A DNA stretch of 64,000 nt from Natronococcus sp. CG52. Lineage in GTDB: Archaea > Halobacteriota > Halobacteria > Halobacteriales > Natrialbaceae. Under the pieces are notes generated by a model, which searched no databases, was not told the origin of the DNA, and was given only the letters and a program-made list of their open reading frames with translations. Location of the stretch: positions 3,472,001 to 3,536,000 of the forward strand of contig NZ_CP099391.1 in assembly GCF_023913515.1 (NCBI RefSeq). Reading direction: 5' to 3'. Shown piece after piece: positions 53,731 through 63,022 of this stretch (position 1 is the stretch's first letter; every line of letters begins with the position of its first letter). A program made the translations under genes and the position numbers.

Positions 53731-54123
53731 ATGGCAAGTTTCACAGTCGTCGTTGGCGACCCGGACTCCGGGTCGACCTACCAGCTCGAGGCGGAGGAAC
53801 AGGACGCGAACCGGTTCATCGGCAAGTCGATCGGCGAGGAAGTCGACGGCGGCGCCGTCGGTCTCGACGGCTACACGCTCGAGATCACCGGTGGCTCCGA
53901 CGACGCCGGCCGACCGCTCAACCCCGACATCGGCGGCTCGGGCCTGGAGGAAGTCCTGATGAACGAACAGCAGGTCGGCTACCGACCGAACCGAGACGGC
54001 GAGCGACGCCGAATCACGGTTCGCGGCCGCGAGCTCTCCGACGCCGTCGCCCAGGTTAACGCCTCGATCGTCGAGCACGGCAGCACCGGCGTCGACGAAC
54101 TCCTGAGCAGCGACGACGAGTAA
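53731..54123 (+). CDS. rps6e: 30S ribosomal protein S6e
   Basis: This 130-residue protein starts [17 protein letters not shown] and contains [37 protein letters not shown] and [22 protein letters not shown], the archaeal/eukaryotic S6e signature. It belongs to the small ribosomal subunit. The C-terminus is acidic rather than the phosphorylated basic tail of eukaryotic S6. I use ATG 53731; the frame continues upstream to 53698. The next gene follows by 23 bp and may share its transcript. Confidence 0.95.
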   Translation: MASFTVVVGDPDSGSTYQLEAEEQDANRFIGKSIGEEVDGGAVGLDGYTLEITGGSDDAGRPLNPDIGGSGLEEVLMNEQQVGYRPNRDGERRRITVRGRELSDAVAQVNASIVEHGSTGVDELLSSDDE

Positions 54124-54146
54124 CGACCCCGTTCTTTCTACTCACG

Positions 54147-54581
54147 ATGGCAGACAGAGTTTCGAGCGACCACCCGTCAGTTCGGACCGTCCGCTCGACG
54201 TGTGCCGAGACCGCGACAGGCAGTAAACTCGAGATCCCCGCAGACGACCGCGACGCGTTCGCCACCGGCGAGGTCGTCCGAATCGTCCTCAACGGAACGG
54301 AACGGTTCGCGACGGTCGAACGAGCGCTGACGGGCGAGGAGCTGTCGGTTCCCGGCATCTACGATACGCCCGACCAGGTCCGAAATCCCGGAGACGGTCC
54401 CGATAGGCTCCGGGAGTGGATCGACGACCAGAACGTCCGTACCGGCGGCTCGGTGTTGATCGACGTCGTCGAACCGGAGTTCCTCTACGGGCTTCGATCC
54501 CCCGGTGAAACGGTCTACTACGACGCTCGCGAGCCGCCAAACAGCAGTCTGAGCGATATCGCGAAAAATCTCGAGGAGTAG
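54147..54581 (+). CDS. DUF7112-type conserved haloarchaeal protein
   Basis: This 144-residue protein has HPSVRTVRSTCAETATGSKLEIPADDRDAF, followed by beta-strand-rich segments and GIYDTPDQVRNPG. It lies directly after S6e in the same direction, and I recall this arrangement as common in haloarchaea. The function is unknown. Start ATG 54147. Confidence 0.75.
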   Translation: MADRVSSDHPSVRTVRSTCAETATGSKLEIPADDRDAFATGEVVRIVLNGTERFATVERALTGEELSVPGIYDTPDQVRNPGDGPDRLREWIDDQNVRTGGSVLIDVVEPEFLYGLRSPGETVYYDAREPPNSSLSDIAKNLEE

Positions 54582-54624
54582 GTGACCAAACCCCGCCGCG
54601 GTTCCCCGTCCAGAGTCGGGGCCG

Positions 54625-55139
54625 TTACTGGTCGTCCGCCCGGAGCTGCGGCAGGAACTCGTACAGCAGCAGCCCGAACGCCAGATGCTGCACCATCGCT
54701 CGTTCGACGGTCGTGCGAACGTACTCCTCGTCTTCGATGGAGTACTCTCTCGTCTGGACTTTCGCGTGCATCGCCAGGACGTCTCGTTCCTCCAGGTCGT
54801 GGAGACGGGGGGAACCGTTCCGGGGCTCAGTTGCGTTTCGAAGATCCGAGAGAGGTCGGAGAGGAGTTCCGTGCCGCGTGTCCCGTCGTGAAGCGCGACG
54901 AACAGGAGGAGAATCTCCTCGAGGAGATTCTCCTTGACGAGCGCCTCGTCGAACCGGACACCGCCGACCGACAGCGCATCGTCTAGCCGTTTCCACAGTT
55001 CGTCGAACGTCTGGTCGACATCGTCGGTCGACTCGAGATCGGCGTCGAACCGCCTATCGTGTGACACCCGTTTTGCGTCCGCCAGTGTTTCTGATAGCGC
55101 TCCGAATACCGATTCGGGGTCAGGGGGAGTCTTGCGCAT
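54625..55139 (-). pseudogene. Frameshifted PadR-like transcription regulator gene
   Basis: From ATG 55139 the minus strand encodes MRKTPPDPESVFGALSETL through FDEALVKENLLEEILLLFVALHDGTRGTELLSDLSRIFETQLSPGTV, then loses sense. In the next frame RLHDLEERDVLAMHAKVQTREYSIEDEEY ... FLPQLRADDQ follows to TAA at 54625. The two join naturally as a PadR-like winged helix (LSPGTV-x-P-RLHDLEERDVL) if one base is added at the six-G run, 54807-54812. The intact protein would be about 171 residues. The break could be a mutation or an error in the homopolymer. Confidence 0.65.
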
Positions 55140-55561
55140 TAGTGGTCAGTAGTACGGCTGTGTTTACGCGTCGCCTCTCAGAGGCATCCATCGTGCGTCG
55201 ACCGTTGGTAGATAGTAGCCACTGAGAATCAGTGCACACCCGATCGCAGGACGGCTGTGAGATCGGTGTGGAAACCGTTTCAGTTGGTACTATAGAGCGA
55301 ATCCCGCGTCACTGTTACATTCTCGAACTGGCGGATAACAAACATCATCTACAGACGCATTCGCAAGTCACGTTCACGAGTTCGTTAACCGCGTCCTGAA
55401 AGTAGCGAAGAAATGGCGTCAGAAGGGGCGCGTGATACTCGCCGCGTCCGATCTCGAGCTTCGAGCCGGGTTGCGTGGACCTTCCTGGCACGACGTTCGG
55501 CGGCCCGTCCGCGCCGACGAATGACGCGCCCTTTTTCCCACTCGAGCGACGAACAGGGCCC
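55140..55561. other. 422-bp intergenic region with repeat copy B
   Basis: Apart from the hairpin repeat at 55214-55291 no gene is seen. A short rightward frame near 55370-55420 (VHEFVNRVLKVAKKWRQKG) looks protein-like but has no start and stays unassigned; it may be an old transposase scrap. Confidence 0.4.
55214..55291 (-). repeat. Interspersed hairpin repeat, copy B
   Basis: The reverse complement begins GTACCAACTGAAACGG and ends CTCAGTGGCTACT, matching copy A (32218-32297) at both ends and in the CACACCGATC and GGGTGTGCAC arms. The apex reads in the opposite direction to that of copy A. Confidence 0.7.
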
Positions 55562-55990
55562 ATGAGCAATCCACGTGCGGAGTTTCTCGCCGGCGAACGG
55601 CCGGACGACGTCGCGCTGTTCCTGGCCGACTCCTACGTCTCCGACGAGCGCTTCGAGAAGTTCGGCGATCCAGTCGAGAACGGCATCGTGATGGTCGTCG
55701 ACGGTGAGAGCGGCCGGAACGCGTTCGAGGCCGCGACCGGCACCGACGCGATGGGCTTCGCGAAGACCGCGATGCAACGGGAGGGAGCGATCGTCGAGGA
55801 CCTCACCGATGGCACCTGTCCTAACGCGGACGACGACGAGAGACACGAGCCACAGTTCATCTTCGCCTTCGCGGAGGAACAGAACGAGGACGTCGGCGGC
55901 ATCTACGCCGAAGGCGCCGTCGTCCACGCCTACGCGCAGTGCACCTGTGAGACGGCGTACTCCGACCGCTGGAACGCCACCGACGAGTGA
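55562..55990 (+). CDS. DUF5807-type conserved haloarchaeal protein
   Basis: This 142-residue protein starts MSNPRAEFLAGERPDDVALFL and ends HAYAQCTCETAYSDRW. It has VMVVDGESGRNAFEAATGTDAMGFAKTAM and FAEEQNEDVGGIYAEG. It resembles DUF5807; function unknown. Start ATG 55562; an in-frame extension upstream (55475) is unsupported. Confidence 0.78.
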   Translation: MSNPRAEFLAGERPDDVALFLADSYVSDERFEKFGDPVENGIVMVVDGESGRNAFEAATGTDAMGFAKTAMQREGAIVEDLTDGTCPNADDDERHEPQFIFAFAEEQNEDVGGIYAEGAVVHAYAQCTCETAYSDRWNATDE

Positions 55991-56087
55991 GCTCCGAGTC
56001 GGCCGCAATCGAGCGCGATCGGCTCCGAGCGAGCGTGAGCAACCGTAAGGAGCAGCCTTTTCCTGTCAGCCCGGATAGTAACGGACA

Positions 56088-56786
56088 ATGAGTTCCTTCG
56101 AAACTCCACACGAGACCGAGCGCGGCTTCGGGCTCTCGAGTCGCGAGGTGCAGGTGATCGGCGGTGCGAGCGGGCTGATGGCGATCACCGTCGCGCTGAT
56201 GTACGTCTTCGCGATGACGCCGCTCGCGGTCGTCAACAGCTACCTGTTCGCGGCCCCGATCGTCGGCGTCCTCGTCTACGGTGCCGCGATCATGGGCGGC
56301 GAGATCGTCGCCGAACGCGGCGTCACGAACGGCGACATGGGAATCGCGTTCATCGGAATGGTGATTCTCCAGCTCGCCTTCGGGATCTTCGGTGCGGGAG
56401 TCATCTCGTTCGCACCGCCGGACGCTCGACTCACGATCCTCGGCGTGACGGCGATCGTCACCGCGATCCTGACCGCCCTGATCTCGGGCTACGTCTACGC
56501 GCGCTCGACGACGTTCGAGCACTGGGGGAAGTTCGCGAACTTCGCGTTCCTCGGCGGGATCGGCGTGATCCTCGTCGGAACGTTCATCCTTCAGGAGCTG
56601 TTGCTGGTCGGCTTCGTCCTGATCTTCCTCGGCTTCATGCTCCGGCTCGGGTACGAGATCTGGCAGGTCCGGGACAAGCGCGACGCCTCGGTCGCCCTGC
56701 AGACGATCGGCGTCTACATCGCCGTCGCCGGTGTGTTCGTCCACGTCCTGCAGCTGGTGATGCGGTACTTCCTCTCGCAGAATTGA
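56088..56786 (+). CDS. Seven-TM membrane protein (possible Bax-inhibitor-like)
   Basis: A 232-residue protein with about seven membrane segments beginning near residue 22 and a short cytosolic N-terminus (SSREVQVIGG). The arrangement and a late DKRDASVALQTIGVYIAVAGVFVHVLQL resemble the Bax-inhibitor-1/YccA type, but the motif is not decisive. Start ATG 56088, shortly after an AT-rich AGGAGCAG leader at 56049. Confidence 0.72.
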   Translation: MSSFETPHETERGFGLSSREVQVIGGASGLMAITVALMYVFAMTPLAVVNSYLFAAPIVGVLVYGAAIMGGEIVAERGVTNGDMGIAFIGMVILQLAFGIFGAGVISFAPPDARLTILGVTAIVTAILTALISGYVYARSTTFEHWGKFANFAFLGGIGVILVGTFILQELLLVGFVLIFLGFMLRLGYEIWQVRDKRDASVALQTIGVYIAVAGVFVHVLQLVMRYFLSQN

Positions 56787-56829
56787 TCCCGAAGGCGTCT
56801 CGAGACGCCCCCTGGCGACGAACGCGGCG

Positions 56830-58131
56830 TTACGCCGACTCCGACTCTTCGTCCGCCGCGGACGCTTCACCGGACTCCGACCGCTCGTCCCGTTCGTCCG
56901 CCGCCTCTTCTGCTTCCTCCGCTTCGGCGACGTCCCGGAACGCGTCGAGCAGGACCTGCTTCGCGACCGCGCCGCGGGAGGTCCAGTGCATCGCGTAGTC
57001 GAGCATGTCGTCGTAGATGTCGGGCTTGCAGCCCGCGGCCTTCGGGTGGCCGCCGCCGTTGACCTGCCCCGCGACGTCGTGGCAGCGCTGGAACGCCTCG
57101 GTTCCGCGGATCGAGGCCGAGCCGGCGGGTTTGACGATGATCGAAGCGTCGGCACCGCGCTCGCGCATCGCCTCGGCGACCTCGTTCTGCGAACAGCGGC
57201 CGTAGGTGATACCGACGGTGTAGCCGCCGATCTCGCGGAACTCCGAGCGGCCCACGGCCTGTTCGATGAGCGCCTCCTTCTCGACGCGCCGGTCGCCGAG
57301 GAACTCCTGGACCCACTCGGGCAGGTCGACGCCGTACTCGCGGACGACCTCGACGTACTCGGCGGGGTCGGTCCAGTAGGCGTAGTCGGCGAGGTCGTCG
57401 CTGCGCGGATCCTGGCGCAGCCAGAGGTCGTGATCCCGCGTCACGGCGGCCAGTTCCTCGTACATCGGGGAGAACTCGTACTCGAGCGAGCGGTAGACGA
57501 CGTCGGCCGTACACTCCTCGTCGGAGTCGCCGACGACGAGGTCGACGCCGGCCTCCCGGACCGCCTCGGCGACGTCGTCGCCCCACTGGTGGTGGTCGTA
57601 CCACGAAACCCGGTCCGCGGTCTCGACGGCCGCGTCGAGTTCGTCCTCGACGTACTCGTACCGGTCCGGGCAGAGGTCACAGACGAAGAGATCGATGCCG
57701 TCGTCGCCGTACTCGGCGACCCGCGCCAGGGCGTCCTCGACGTCGTGGGGGCTCGCCGGGATGAGCGCGACGCCGTGTGGCGTCGGTTCGGGCTCCTCGA
57801 GCGGGTCGTCGGCGCTTCCGGCGGCGAGGACGACGTTCTCCTCGTCGGCGTCGTTCGCCGCGTCGGTCACGCCGTCCGACTCGTCGCCGTCGTCTGCCGG
57901 TTCCGGGACGTTCCGAACGTCGTCGTACGCCTCGCGGAGCAGCGCGACGCAGGCCAGTCCGTCCGCGTCCGGATCGGCGACGACCGCGACCTCGGCACCC
58001 TCGAGGGCCGCTTCGGTCTGCTCGTCCTCGAGATCCTCCTCGACGTCGTCGGGAAGGAAGAAGCCGGTTCCCGGGAGCACCGATTTCCGGGCGAGCGGGA
58101 GGTCGCCGCTGTCGATGAGTTCGTCGTACAT
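56830..58131 (-). CDS. DHH/DHHA1-family phosphoesterase
   Basis: This 433-residue enzyme has VADPDADGLAC (first metal motif), CDLCPD, SWYDHHQWG (the DHH triad variant), a long helical spacer and the DHHA1 end GQVNGGGHPKAAGC. It is related to RecJ-like exonucleases and oligoribonuclease/cyclic-dinucleotide phosphodiesterases. Which of these it is cannot be read from the sequence. A 30-residue acidic insert (about 88-118) and an acidic C-tail are halophile additions. Start ATG 58131. Confidence 0.9.
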   Translation of the reverse strand: MYDELIDSGDLPLARKSVLPGTGFFLPDDVEEDLEDEQTEAALEGAEVAVVADPDADGLACVALLREAYDDVRNVPEPADDGDESDGVTDAANDADEENVVLAAGSADDPLEEPEPTPHGVALIPASPHDVEDALARVAEYGDDGIDLFVCDLCPDRYEYVEDELDAAVETADRVSWYDHHQWGDDVAEAVREAGVDLVVGDSDEECTADVVYRSLEYEFSPMYEELAAVTRDHDLWLRQDPRSDDLADYAYWTDPAEYVEVVREYGVDLPEWVQEFLGDRRVEKEALIEQAVGRSEFREIGGYTVGITYGRCSQNEVAEAMRERGADASIIVKPAGSASIRGTEAFQRCHDVAGQVNGGGHPKAAGCKPDIYDDMLDYAMHWTSRGAVAKQVLLDAFRDVAEAEEAEEAADERDERSESGEASAADEESESA

Positions 58132-58201
58132 GTCCCGGAATGAGGGATCCGGTGGGAAGTAACCGCCGGTCTCGGCCCCGAAAGGGTCCGAGTCGTGGTT
58201 C

Positions 58202-58651
58202 TCAGGCGTCCGCGGCGGCGTCGTCGGTCGTCTCGAGCTGTCTGACTGTCAGTACGGGGACGGGCGAACGGCGGACGACGCGCTCGGCGACGCTGCCCAG
58301 CAGCAGGCGATTCTCTCCGTGGCGGCCGCGGGTCCCGGTCGCGAGGACGTCGGCGTCGACTTCGCGCGCGTACTCGCAGATCTCGGCGGCGGGGCGTCCC
58401 TCGCGGACGGCGGTCGTCACCTCGGCGTTCGTCCGGCTTGCGACGGTGGCGATGGCGGCGTCGGCGGTCGTCTCGAGAGCGGTGCGCAGTTCCTCGCGGA
58501 GCTGTTCCGGCGAGGCGTCGACCTCGCTCGCGTCGATCACCGAGAGGGCGTGAACGTCGGCGTCGAACCGGTCCGCGAGATCGAGAGCGACGTCGACGGC
58601 GCGGTTCACGCTGTCGGAGCCGTCAGTCGCGACGACGACCGTGTCGAACAT
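58202..58651 (-). CDS. Universal stress protein (UspA family)
   Basis: This 149-residue Usp domain starts MFDTVVVATDGSDSVNRAV and contains ATGTRGRHGENRLLLGSVAERVV, a full G-2x-G-9x-GS ATP-binding motif. It is divergent from a second Usp gene 100 bp away. Start ATG 58651. Confidence 0.93.
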   Translation of the reverse strand: MFDTVVVATDGSDSVNRAVDVALDLADRFDADVHALSVIDASEVDASPEQLREELRTALETTADAAIATVASRTNAEVTTAVREGRPAAEICEYAREVDADVLATGTRGRHGENRLLLGSVAERVVRRSPVPVLTVRQLETTDDAAADA

Positions 58652-58751
58652 ACCTCAATCTACGAGCGAGGCGGCTTAAACACTCACCATCGCACCCGAC
58701 CGTCGGCGACGGTGGGGAGTCTTTTTGACGCCGGGCCACACACTGCCGCGT

Positions 58752-59210
58752 ATGGACGACAGCGAGCCGTTTACCGTCGACACGGTTCTCGCCCCGGTCG
58801 ACGGCAGCGAGGAATCCGCGACTGCCGTCGAGTACGCCGTCGCCGTCGCCGACCGATACGACGCATCCGTTCACGCGCTGTTCGTGCTCGGACGTGGCGT
58901 CGTCCGCGGGTTGGACGCCGGAACGGTCGAGGAGGCCGCCGTCGCCGACAGCACGCAGGGATTTCTCGACGATATCGGCCGCATCGCCGCCGACAACGGC
59001 GTCTCACTATCGACGTCGGTCGATCACGGGTTCTCGACGACGCAAAAGACTCGCCATCCCGGTAACGTCATCCTCGACATCGCCGATACCGTCGACGCCG
59101 ACTGCATCGTTCTGCCGCGAGAGCCCGTGACCGGGACGTCCGCGGAGGTCCTCGAAAAGGCCGCCGAGTACGTTCTCTCGTACGCGAGCCAGCCCGTCCT
59201 GTCGGTGTAG
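58752..59210 (+). CDS. Universal stress protein (UspA family), atypical
   Basis: This 152-residue protein starts VDTVLAPVDGSEESATAVEYAVAVADRYDASVHALFVLG, the Usp fold. The nucleotide loop is altered: VLPREPVTGTSAEVLEKAAEYVLSYAS lacks the usual GxxG pattern, so it may not bind ATP. ATG 58752 is used; an earlier in-frame TTG (58725) is unlikely. It converges on a GNAT gene, six bases apart. Confidence 0.88.
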   Translation: MDDSEPFTVDTVLAPVDGSEESATAVEYAVAVADRYDASVHALFVLGRGVVRGLDAGTVEEAAVADSTQGFLDDIGRIAADNGVSLSTSVDHGFSTTQKTRHPGNVILDIADTVDADCIVLPREPVTGTSAEVLEKAAEYVLSYASQPVLSV

Positions 59211-59216
59211 CCGCGC

Positions 59217-59780
59217 TCACTCGAGTCGGATCCCCATCTCCTGCTCGAAGCTCTCGGTCCCGGTCGGCTCGAAGCCGACGCGCTCGTAAAGTGCGATCGC
59301 CGGCGTGTTCCAGCGTTCGACCGTCAGCCACACGTGTTCGATGCCGCGCTCGCTCGCGTGCCCGAGCAGGTGGTTCAGAAGCGTCGTACCGATCCCCGCG
59401 CGCTGGTAGTCCTGCAGGACGAAGATCGCGAGTTCCCACTCGGTGTCGCCCGCTTCGGCGATCGTCGACGGATCGTCGACGTCGGGAACGAGCACCGCGT
59501 GGGCGACGACGTTCTCGCCGTGATAGGCGACGACGTTGACGCTGTTCTCCGCGATCGTCTCGAGCCAGTCACGGATCCGTTCCTCGCCGGTCGGCGGGAT
59601 CCCCTGGGCCCGGTCGGCGGGGTCGAACTCCGCGTACATCTCGACGGTATCGTCGAGGGCCTCCCCCTCGATGCCGTCGACGGATCGAATCTCGATCTGC
59701 CGGCCGGACTGATCCTCGGCGGTCCTCGGCGGGGCGGGAAACGGACCGGATCGTTCGTCCGGGTACACTCGTTCGACCAT
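59217..59780 (-). CDS. GNAT-family N-acetyltransferase
   Basis: This 187-residue protein has a GNAT core at about 85-180: WELAIFVLQDYQRAGIGTTLLNHLLGHASERGIEHVWLTVERWNTPAIALYERVGFEPTG, with the acetyl-CoA pyrophosphate loop QRAGIG. The first 35 residues are basic and probably flexible. It may acetylate a protein, as in Pat-like enzymes with Usp partners, but the target is unknown. Two bases separate it from the next gene upstream, a Usp, so they form an operon. Start ATG 59780. Confidence 0.9.
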   Translation of the reverse strand: MVERVYPDERSGPFPAPPRTAEDQSGRQIEIRSVDGIEGEALDDTVEMYAEFDPADRAQGIPPTGEERIRDWLETIAENSVNVVAYHGENVVAHAVLVPDVDDPSTIAEAGDTEWELAIFVLQDYQRAGIGTTLLNHLLGHASERGIEHVWLTVERWNTPAIALYERVGFEPTGTESFEQEMGIRLE

Positions 59781-59782
59781 CG

Positions 59783-60151
59783 TTATCGCACCAGTTTGAC
59801 CGTCGTCGGCGCGTTCAGCAGGACGAACTCGGTGACCGAGCCGAGCTGGATCTTCCCCATCGGGCTCTGGGTGCCGCCGCCGATCACCAGCTGATCGAAC
59901 TCGCCCTGTTCGGCGTAATCGACCAGCGAGCTTCCCGGATCGCCCTCGAGCCGTTCGATGGGTGCGTCGAGACCGGCTTCCGACAGGAGTTTCTCGGCCT
60001 GGCGGTACATCTCCTCCTGTGTCCGATCCGTTTCGGATTTCTCGACGACCGCAACGGTGAGTTCGTCGCCGGTCTGACCGGTTCGCTCGATCGTCCGGCG
60101 CAGCGCCTTGACCGACTCGTCGCTTCCCGCGAGACCCAGCAGCACGTTCAT
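59783..60151 (-). CDS. Universal stress protein (UspA family), short
   Basis: This 122-residue Usp protein starts MNVLLGLAGSDESVKALRRT, with VIGGGTQSPMGKIQLGSVTEFVLL giving the G-2x-G-9x-GS pattern. It is the first gene of a two-gene operon with the GNAT enzyme, and it is divergent from the AAA ATPase. Start ATG 60151. Confidence 0.9.
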   Translation of the reverse strand: MNVLLGLAGSDESVKALRRTIERTGQTGDELTVAVVEKSETDRTQEEMYRQAEKLLSEAGLDAPIERLEGDPGSSLVDYAEQGEFDQLVIGGGTQSPMGKIQLGSVTEFVLLNAPTTVKLVR

Positions 60152-60303
60152 GCGTACGTGTGTGAGCCGGTGGACGAAAACCGTTGTGCCGATCGACCGG
60201 TTGCAAGGGAGTTGATGGAAGCGGAAACTGAACGCTCCAGTGGCTGTCGCAGATGACGCGGATGACGACGACGTTAAGAGTGCGTGGAGAATACGTTGAC
60301 CGA

Positions 60304-61701
60304 ATGAGTGACGCAGCGCTCGATGTCGTCGAGTTCGTGCTCACGACGAGCGTGTATTCGGACGACAGGACGCTGGACGAGAACGATCTCCCGCCGTCGT
60401 ATCGTCGGGTCTTCTGGACCGGCGGGAGCGAAGGCAGCGACGACGACGACGACCGGACGCGCACCGGAATTAGCCGTCCGCTCTCGGCGACGAACAGCAC
60501 CGCGCGCGAGGCGACCGGCGTCGACCGCCCCTGGGAAGCCATCTCGGGCCTGATGTTCACCGACCGCGACGAGTTCTCGGGGACGATCACGCTCACGCAG
60601 GAGGAGATGGCCGAGCAGTGGTACGTGGATCGAGTCGACACCGAGCGCATGCTCGAGAACCCGACGCTCGCGAAGTACTTCGCGGCACACGACGAGTACG
60701 ACGTCGACGTGAGCCACGAGGAAGCCCGCGAACAGAACCGCCCGATCCAGGCGGATCGAGTCTGGATCGACGGCCTGCTCGAGGAGTACTTCGACGAGGA
60801 GGACGACGAGGAGATGCTCGATCTCGTCGACGTTCGCGCGCCCGAAGAGCTCGACGTTACGCTCGACGATCTCGTCCTCACGGAGGGCCAGGAGGCCGAG
60901 ATCGACAAGATCGCGAAGGCGATCGAACACCGCGACTACCTCGCGAATATCGGGCTGCGCGAGATCGGCAAGCTCCTGTTCGTCGGTCCGCCGGGGACCG
61001 GGAAGACCTCCACGGCGCAGGCGCTAGCCCAGGACATGGACCTGCCGTTCGTCGAGGTCAAACTCTCGATGATCACGAGCCAATACCTCGGGGAGACGGC
61101 AAAGAACGTCGACAAGACCTTCGAGGTCGCAAAGCGGCTCTCGCCGTGTATCCTCTTCATCGACGAGTTCGACTTCGTCGCCAAGACCCGCCGCAGCGAC
61201 GAGCACGCCGCGCTCAAGCGAGCCGTCAACACCCTGCTCAAGAGCATCGACAACATCTCGCTCATCCAGGACGACGTCCTGCTCATTGGCGCGACGAACC
61301 ACCCCGATCAGCTCGACGCCGCCGCCTGGCGGCGGTTCGACGAGATCGTCAACTTCCCCAAGCCCGACTACAACATGCGGGCGGACATCCTGCGGGTGAT
61401 CACCCGACAGATGCGGATCGACGAGTTCGATCCGGAACTCATCGCCGAGGCTACCGAGGGGCTGACCGGCAGCGACCTCCGGATGGTCCTTCGCGAGGCC
61501 GTCCTCGAGGCGCTGACCGAGGACCGGACGATGCTGACCCAGGACGACCTGTTAAACGCCGTCGAGGAGTTCGAGGAGCGGGACAACCTGAAAAACATGG
61601 ACATGATCGAGGGCGATCACGACGCGCTCGTCGCCGGCGGCGACGTCGGAAAGGCGAGCGACGGGAGCGGCCACTCCCACGACCACGACCACGATCACTG
61701 A
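60304..61701 (+). CDS. AAA-family ATPase with acidic N-terminus and His-rich tail
   Basis: A 465-residue protein. Residues 1-215 are an acidic N-domain of unknown fold. The AAA core has Walker A GPPGTGKT (228-235), Walker B ILFIDEFD (283-290), sensor 1 in LLIGATNHPDQLD, and arginine finger region AAWRRFDEI, followed by the C-lid with GLTGSDLRMVLREAV. It ends with an HSHDHDHDH metal-binding tail. It resembles 26S-protease-regulator-type AAA proteins and probably remodels a protein partner. A GTTAAGA box at 60271-60277, about 27-33 bases before the ATG, suggests a leaderless mRNA. Confidence 0.88.
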   Translation: MSDAALDVVEFVLTTSVYSDDRTLDENDLPPSYRRVFWTGGSEGSDDDDDRTRTGISRPLSATNSTAREATGVDRPWEAISGLMFTDRDEFSGTITLTQEEMAEQWYVDRVDTERMLENPTLAKYFAAHDEYDVDVSHEEAREQNRPIQADRVWIDGLLEEYFDEEDDEEMLDLVDVRAPEELDVTLDDLVLTEGQEAEIDKIAKAIEHRDYLANIGLREIGKLLFVGPPGTGKTSTAQALAQDMDLPFVEVKLSMITSQYLGETAKNVDKTFEVAKRLSPCILFIDEFDFVAKTRRSDEHAALKRAVNTLLKSIDNISLIQDDVLLIGATNHPDQLDAAAWRRFDEIVNFPKPDYNMRADILRVITRQMRIDEFDPELIAEATEGLTGSDLRMVLREAVLEALTEDRTMLTQDDLLNAVEEFEERDNLKNMDMIEGDHDALVAGGDVGKASDGSGHSHDHDHDH

Positions 61702-61757
61702 GCGGTCGAGCGAGCGCAACGATCAACTGGTCGGCCGGTGTCGAGCGCACATAACGC

Positions 61758-62534
61758 ATGTACGACTTCCACGCGCACACGAGCTACTCCGACGGGACGT
61801 TTCTCCCCAGCATGGTTCGAGCGGCCGAGTCAGCGGGTCTCGAGGGAATCGGCTTCACGGATCACTGTTCGATCAGCGCGCGTACGGAGGCTAACGCCGT
61901 CCGTAACCGATACGGCTTCAATCTCGACATCACCTACGAGCGGCGTCTAGATGCCATCGAACAGGTCCGCGAGGGGACCGAGATCGACGTCTACGACGCC
62001 GTCGAGATGGACTACGACCCCCGCGACGCGGCCGAGATAGAGGCCTTTCTCGAGGAGGCCGACTTCGACTACACGATCGGGAGCGTTCACTCCGTCGAGG
62101 ACGAGAACGTCCAAGTCGTCTCGAACTTCGAGGAGCTGACCGAGTCGGACCGCGATGCGGTCGTCGACGACTACGTCGAACAGCTGATCGCGCTCGTCGA
62201 ATCGGAACTGTTCGACGTCGCGGCCCACCTCGACCTGATCGAGCGGACGCCCCCGTTGCGCGGGCTGGCAACGGTGGACCACTACGAGGAGGTCGCGCGA
62301 GCGTTCGCCGACTCGCGGACGATCCCCGAGATCAACGCCGGGCGGGCGACGACGGCGGCCGAGATCGTCCACCCCGACGAGGAGTTTCTCGAGGCGTTGC
62401 GCGAGTACGACGTCCCGATCACGCTCGGCACGGACTCCCATCGGCCCGGCGAGATCGGCGAACGGGCGACGTTTCTCGAGGAATTCGTCGCGACCCACGA
62501 CCTCGAGCCGGTCGAACCGCCGGCTCTCCAGTAA
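61758..62534 (+). CDS. PHP-domain phosphoesterase
   Basis: This 258-residue protein begins MYDFHAHTSYSDGT with the HxH of the PHP metal site, then GFTDHCS, GSVHSVED and TLGTDSHRPGE. It resembles histidinol-phosphatase-like PHP enzymes. In archaea many have unknown substrates. It follows the AAA ATPase by 56 bp on the same strand. Start ATG 61758. Confidence 0.9.
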   Translation: MYDFHAHTSYSDGTFLPSMVRAAESAGLEGIGFTDHCSISARTEANAVRNRYGFNLDITYERRLDAIEQVREGTEIDVYDAVEMDYDPRDAAEIEAFLEEADFDYTIGSVHSVEDENVQVVSNFEELTESDRDAVVDDYVEQLIALVESELFDVAAHLDLIERTPPLRGLATVDHYEEVARAFADSRTIPEINAGRATTAAEIVHPDEEFLEALREYDVPITLGTDSHRPGEIGERATFLEEFVATHDLEPVEPPALQ

Positions 62535-62596
62535 CCGCGTGAGCGGGCGGACGTCGGCGACGCCATCCTTTTCCGCTCCCCGTCCGACGTCCCGGT

Positions 62597-63022
62597 ATGA
62601 CCACCGATCGGAACGTCTTCGGGGGCGAACTCGAGCCCTGTAGCACCGACCCGACGACCGGCTTCCTGCGGGACGGTTGCTGTCGCCGCGTCGAGTCGGA
62701 CCGCGGCCGTCACGAGCTCTGTGCCGTCCTCACCGAGGAGTTCCTCCAGTTCAGCGCGGCCCAGGGGAACGATCTCACGACGTCCCGACCCGAACTCGAG
62801 TTCCCCGGTCTCGAGCCGGGCGACCGCTGGTGTCTCTGTCTCGCGCGCTGGCTCGAGGCCGAGGAAGAGGGCTGTGCGCCGCCGGTGGTGCTCGAGTCGA
62901 CCCACGAGGCCGTCCTCCGGGACGTGGAGCCGGACCTCCTCCGCGAACACGAGTACGACCGGCGAGCGAGCGACGATCGAACGGGGACGGACTCCGACTC
63001 CGGGATGAAGTCGTCGAAGTGA
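62597..63022 (+). CDS. DUF2237-family protein
   Basis: This 141-residue protein has the conserved DUF2237 sequence: NVFGGELEPCSTDPTTGFLRDGCC, LCAVLTEEFLQFSAAQGNDLTTSRPELEFPGLEPGDRWCLCLARW and APPVVLESTHEAVL. Cysteines Cys15, Cys28, Cys29 and two later (WCLC) could bind metal. Function unknown in all organisms that I know of. It follows the PHP gene by 62 bp. The C-terminus is disordered and halophile-acidic. Confidence 0.9.
   Translation: MTTDRNVFGGELEPCSTDPTTGFLRDGCCRRVESDRGRHELCAVLTEEFLQFSAAQGNDLTTSRPELEFPGLEPGDRWCLCLARWLEAEEEGCAPPVVLESTHEAVLRDVEPDLLREHEYDRRASDDRTGTDSDSGMKSSK

Noticed and set aside
55370-55420. Short VHEFVNRVLKVAKKW-like frame as a transposase end
   Set aside because: Too short, no start codon and no terminal repeats beside it, so origin cannot be claimed.
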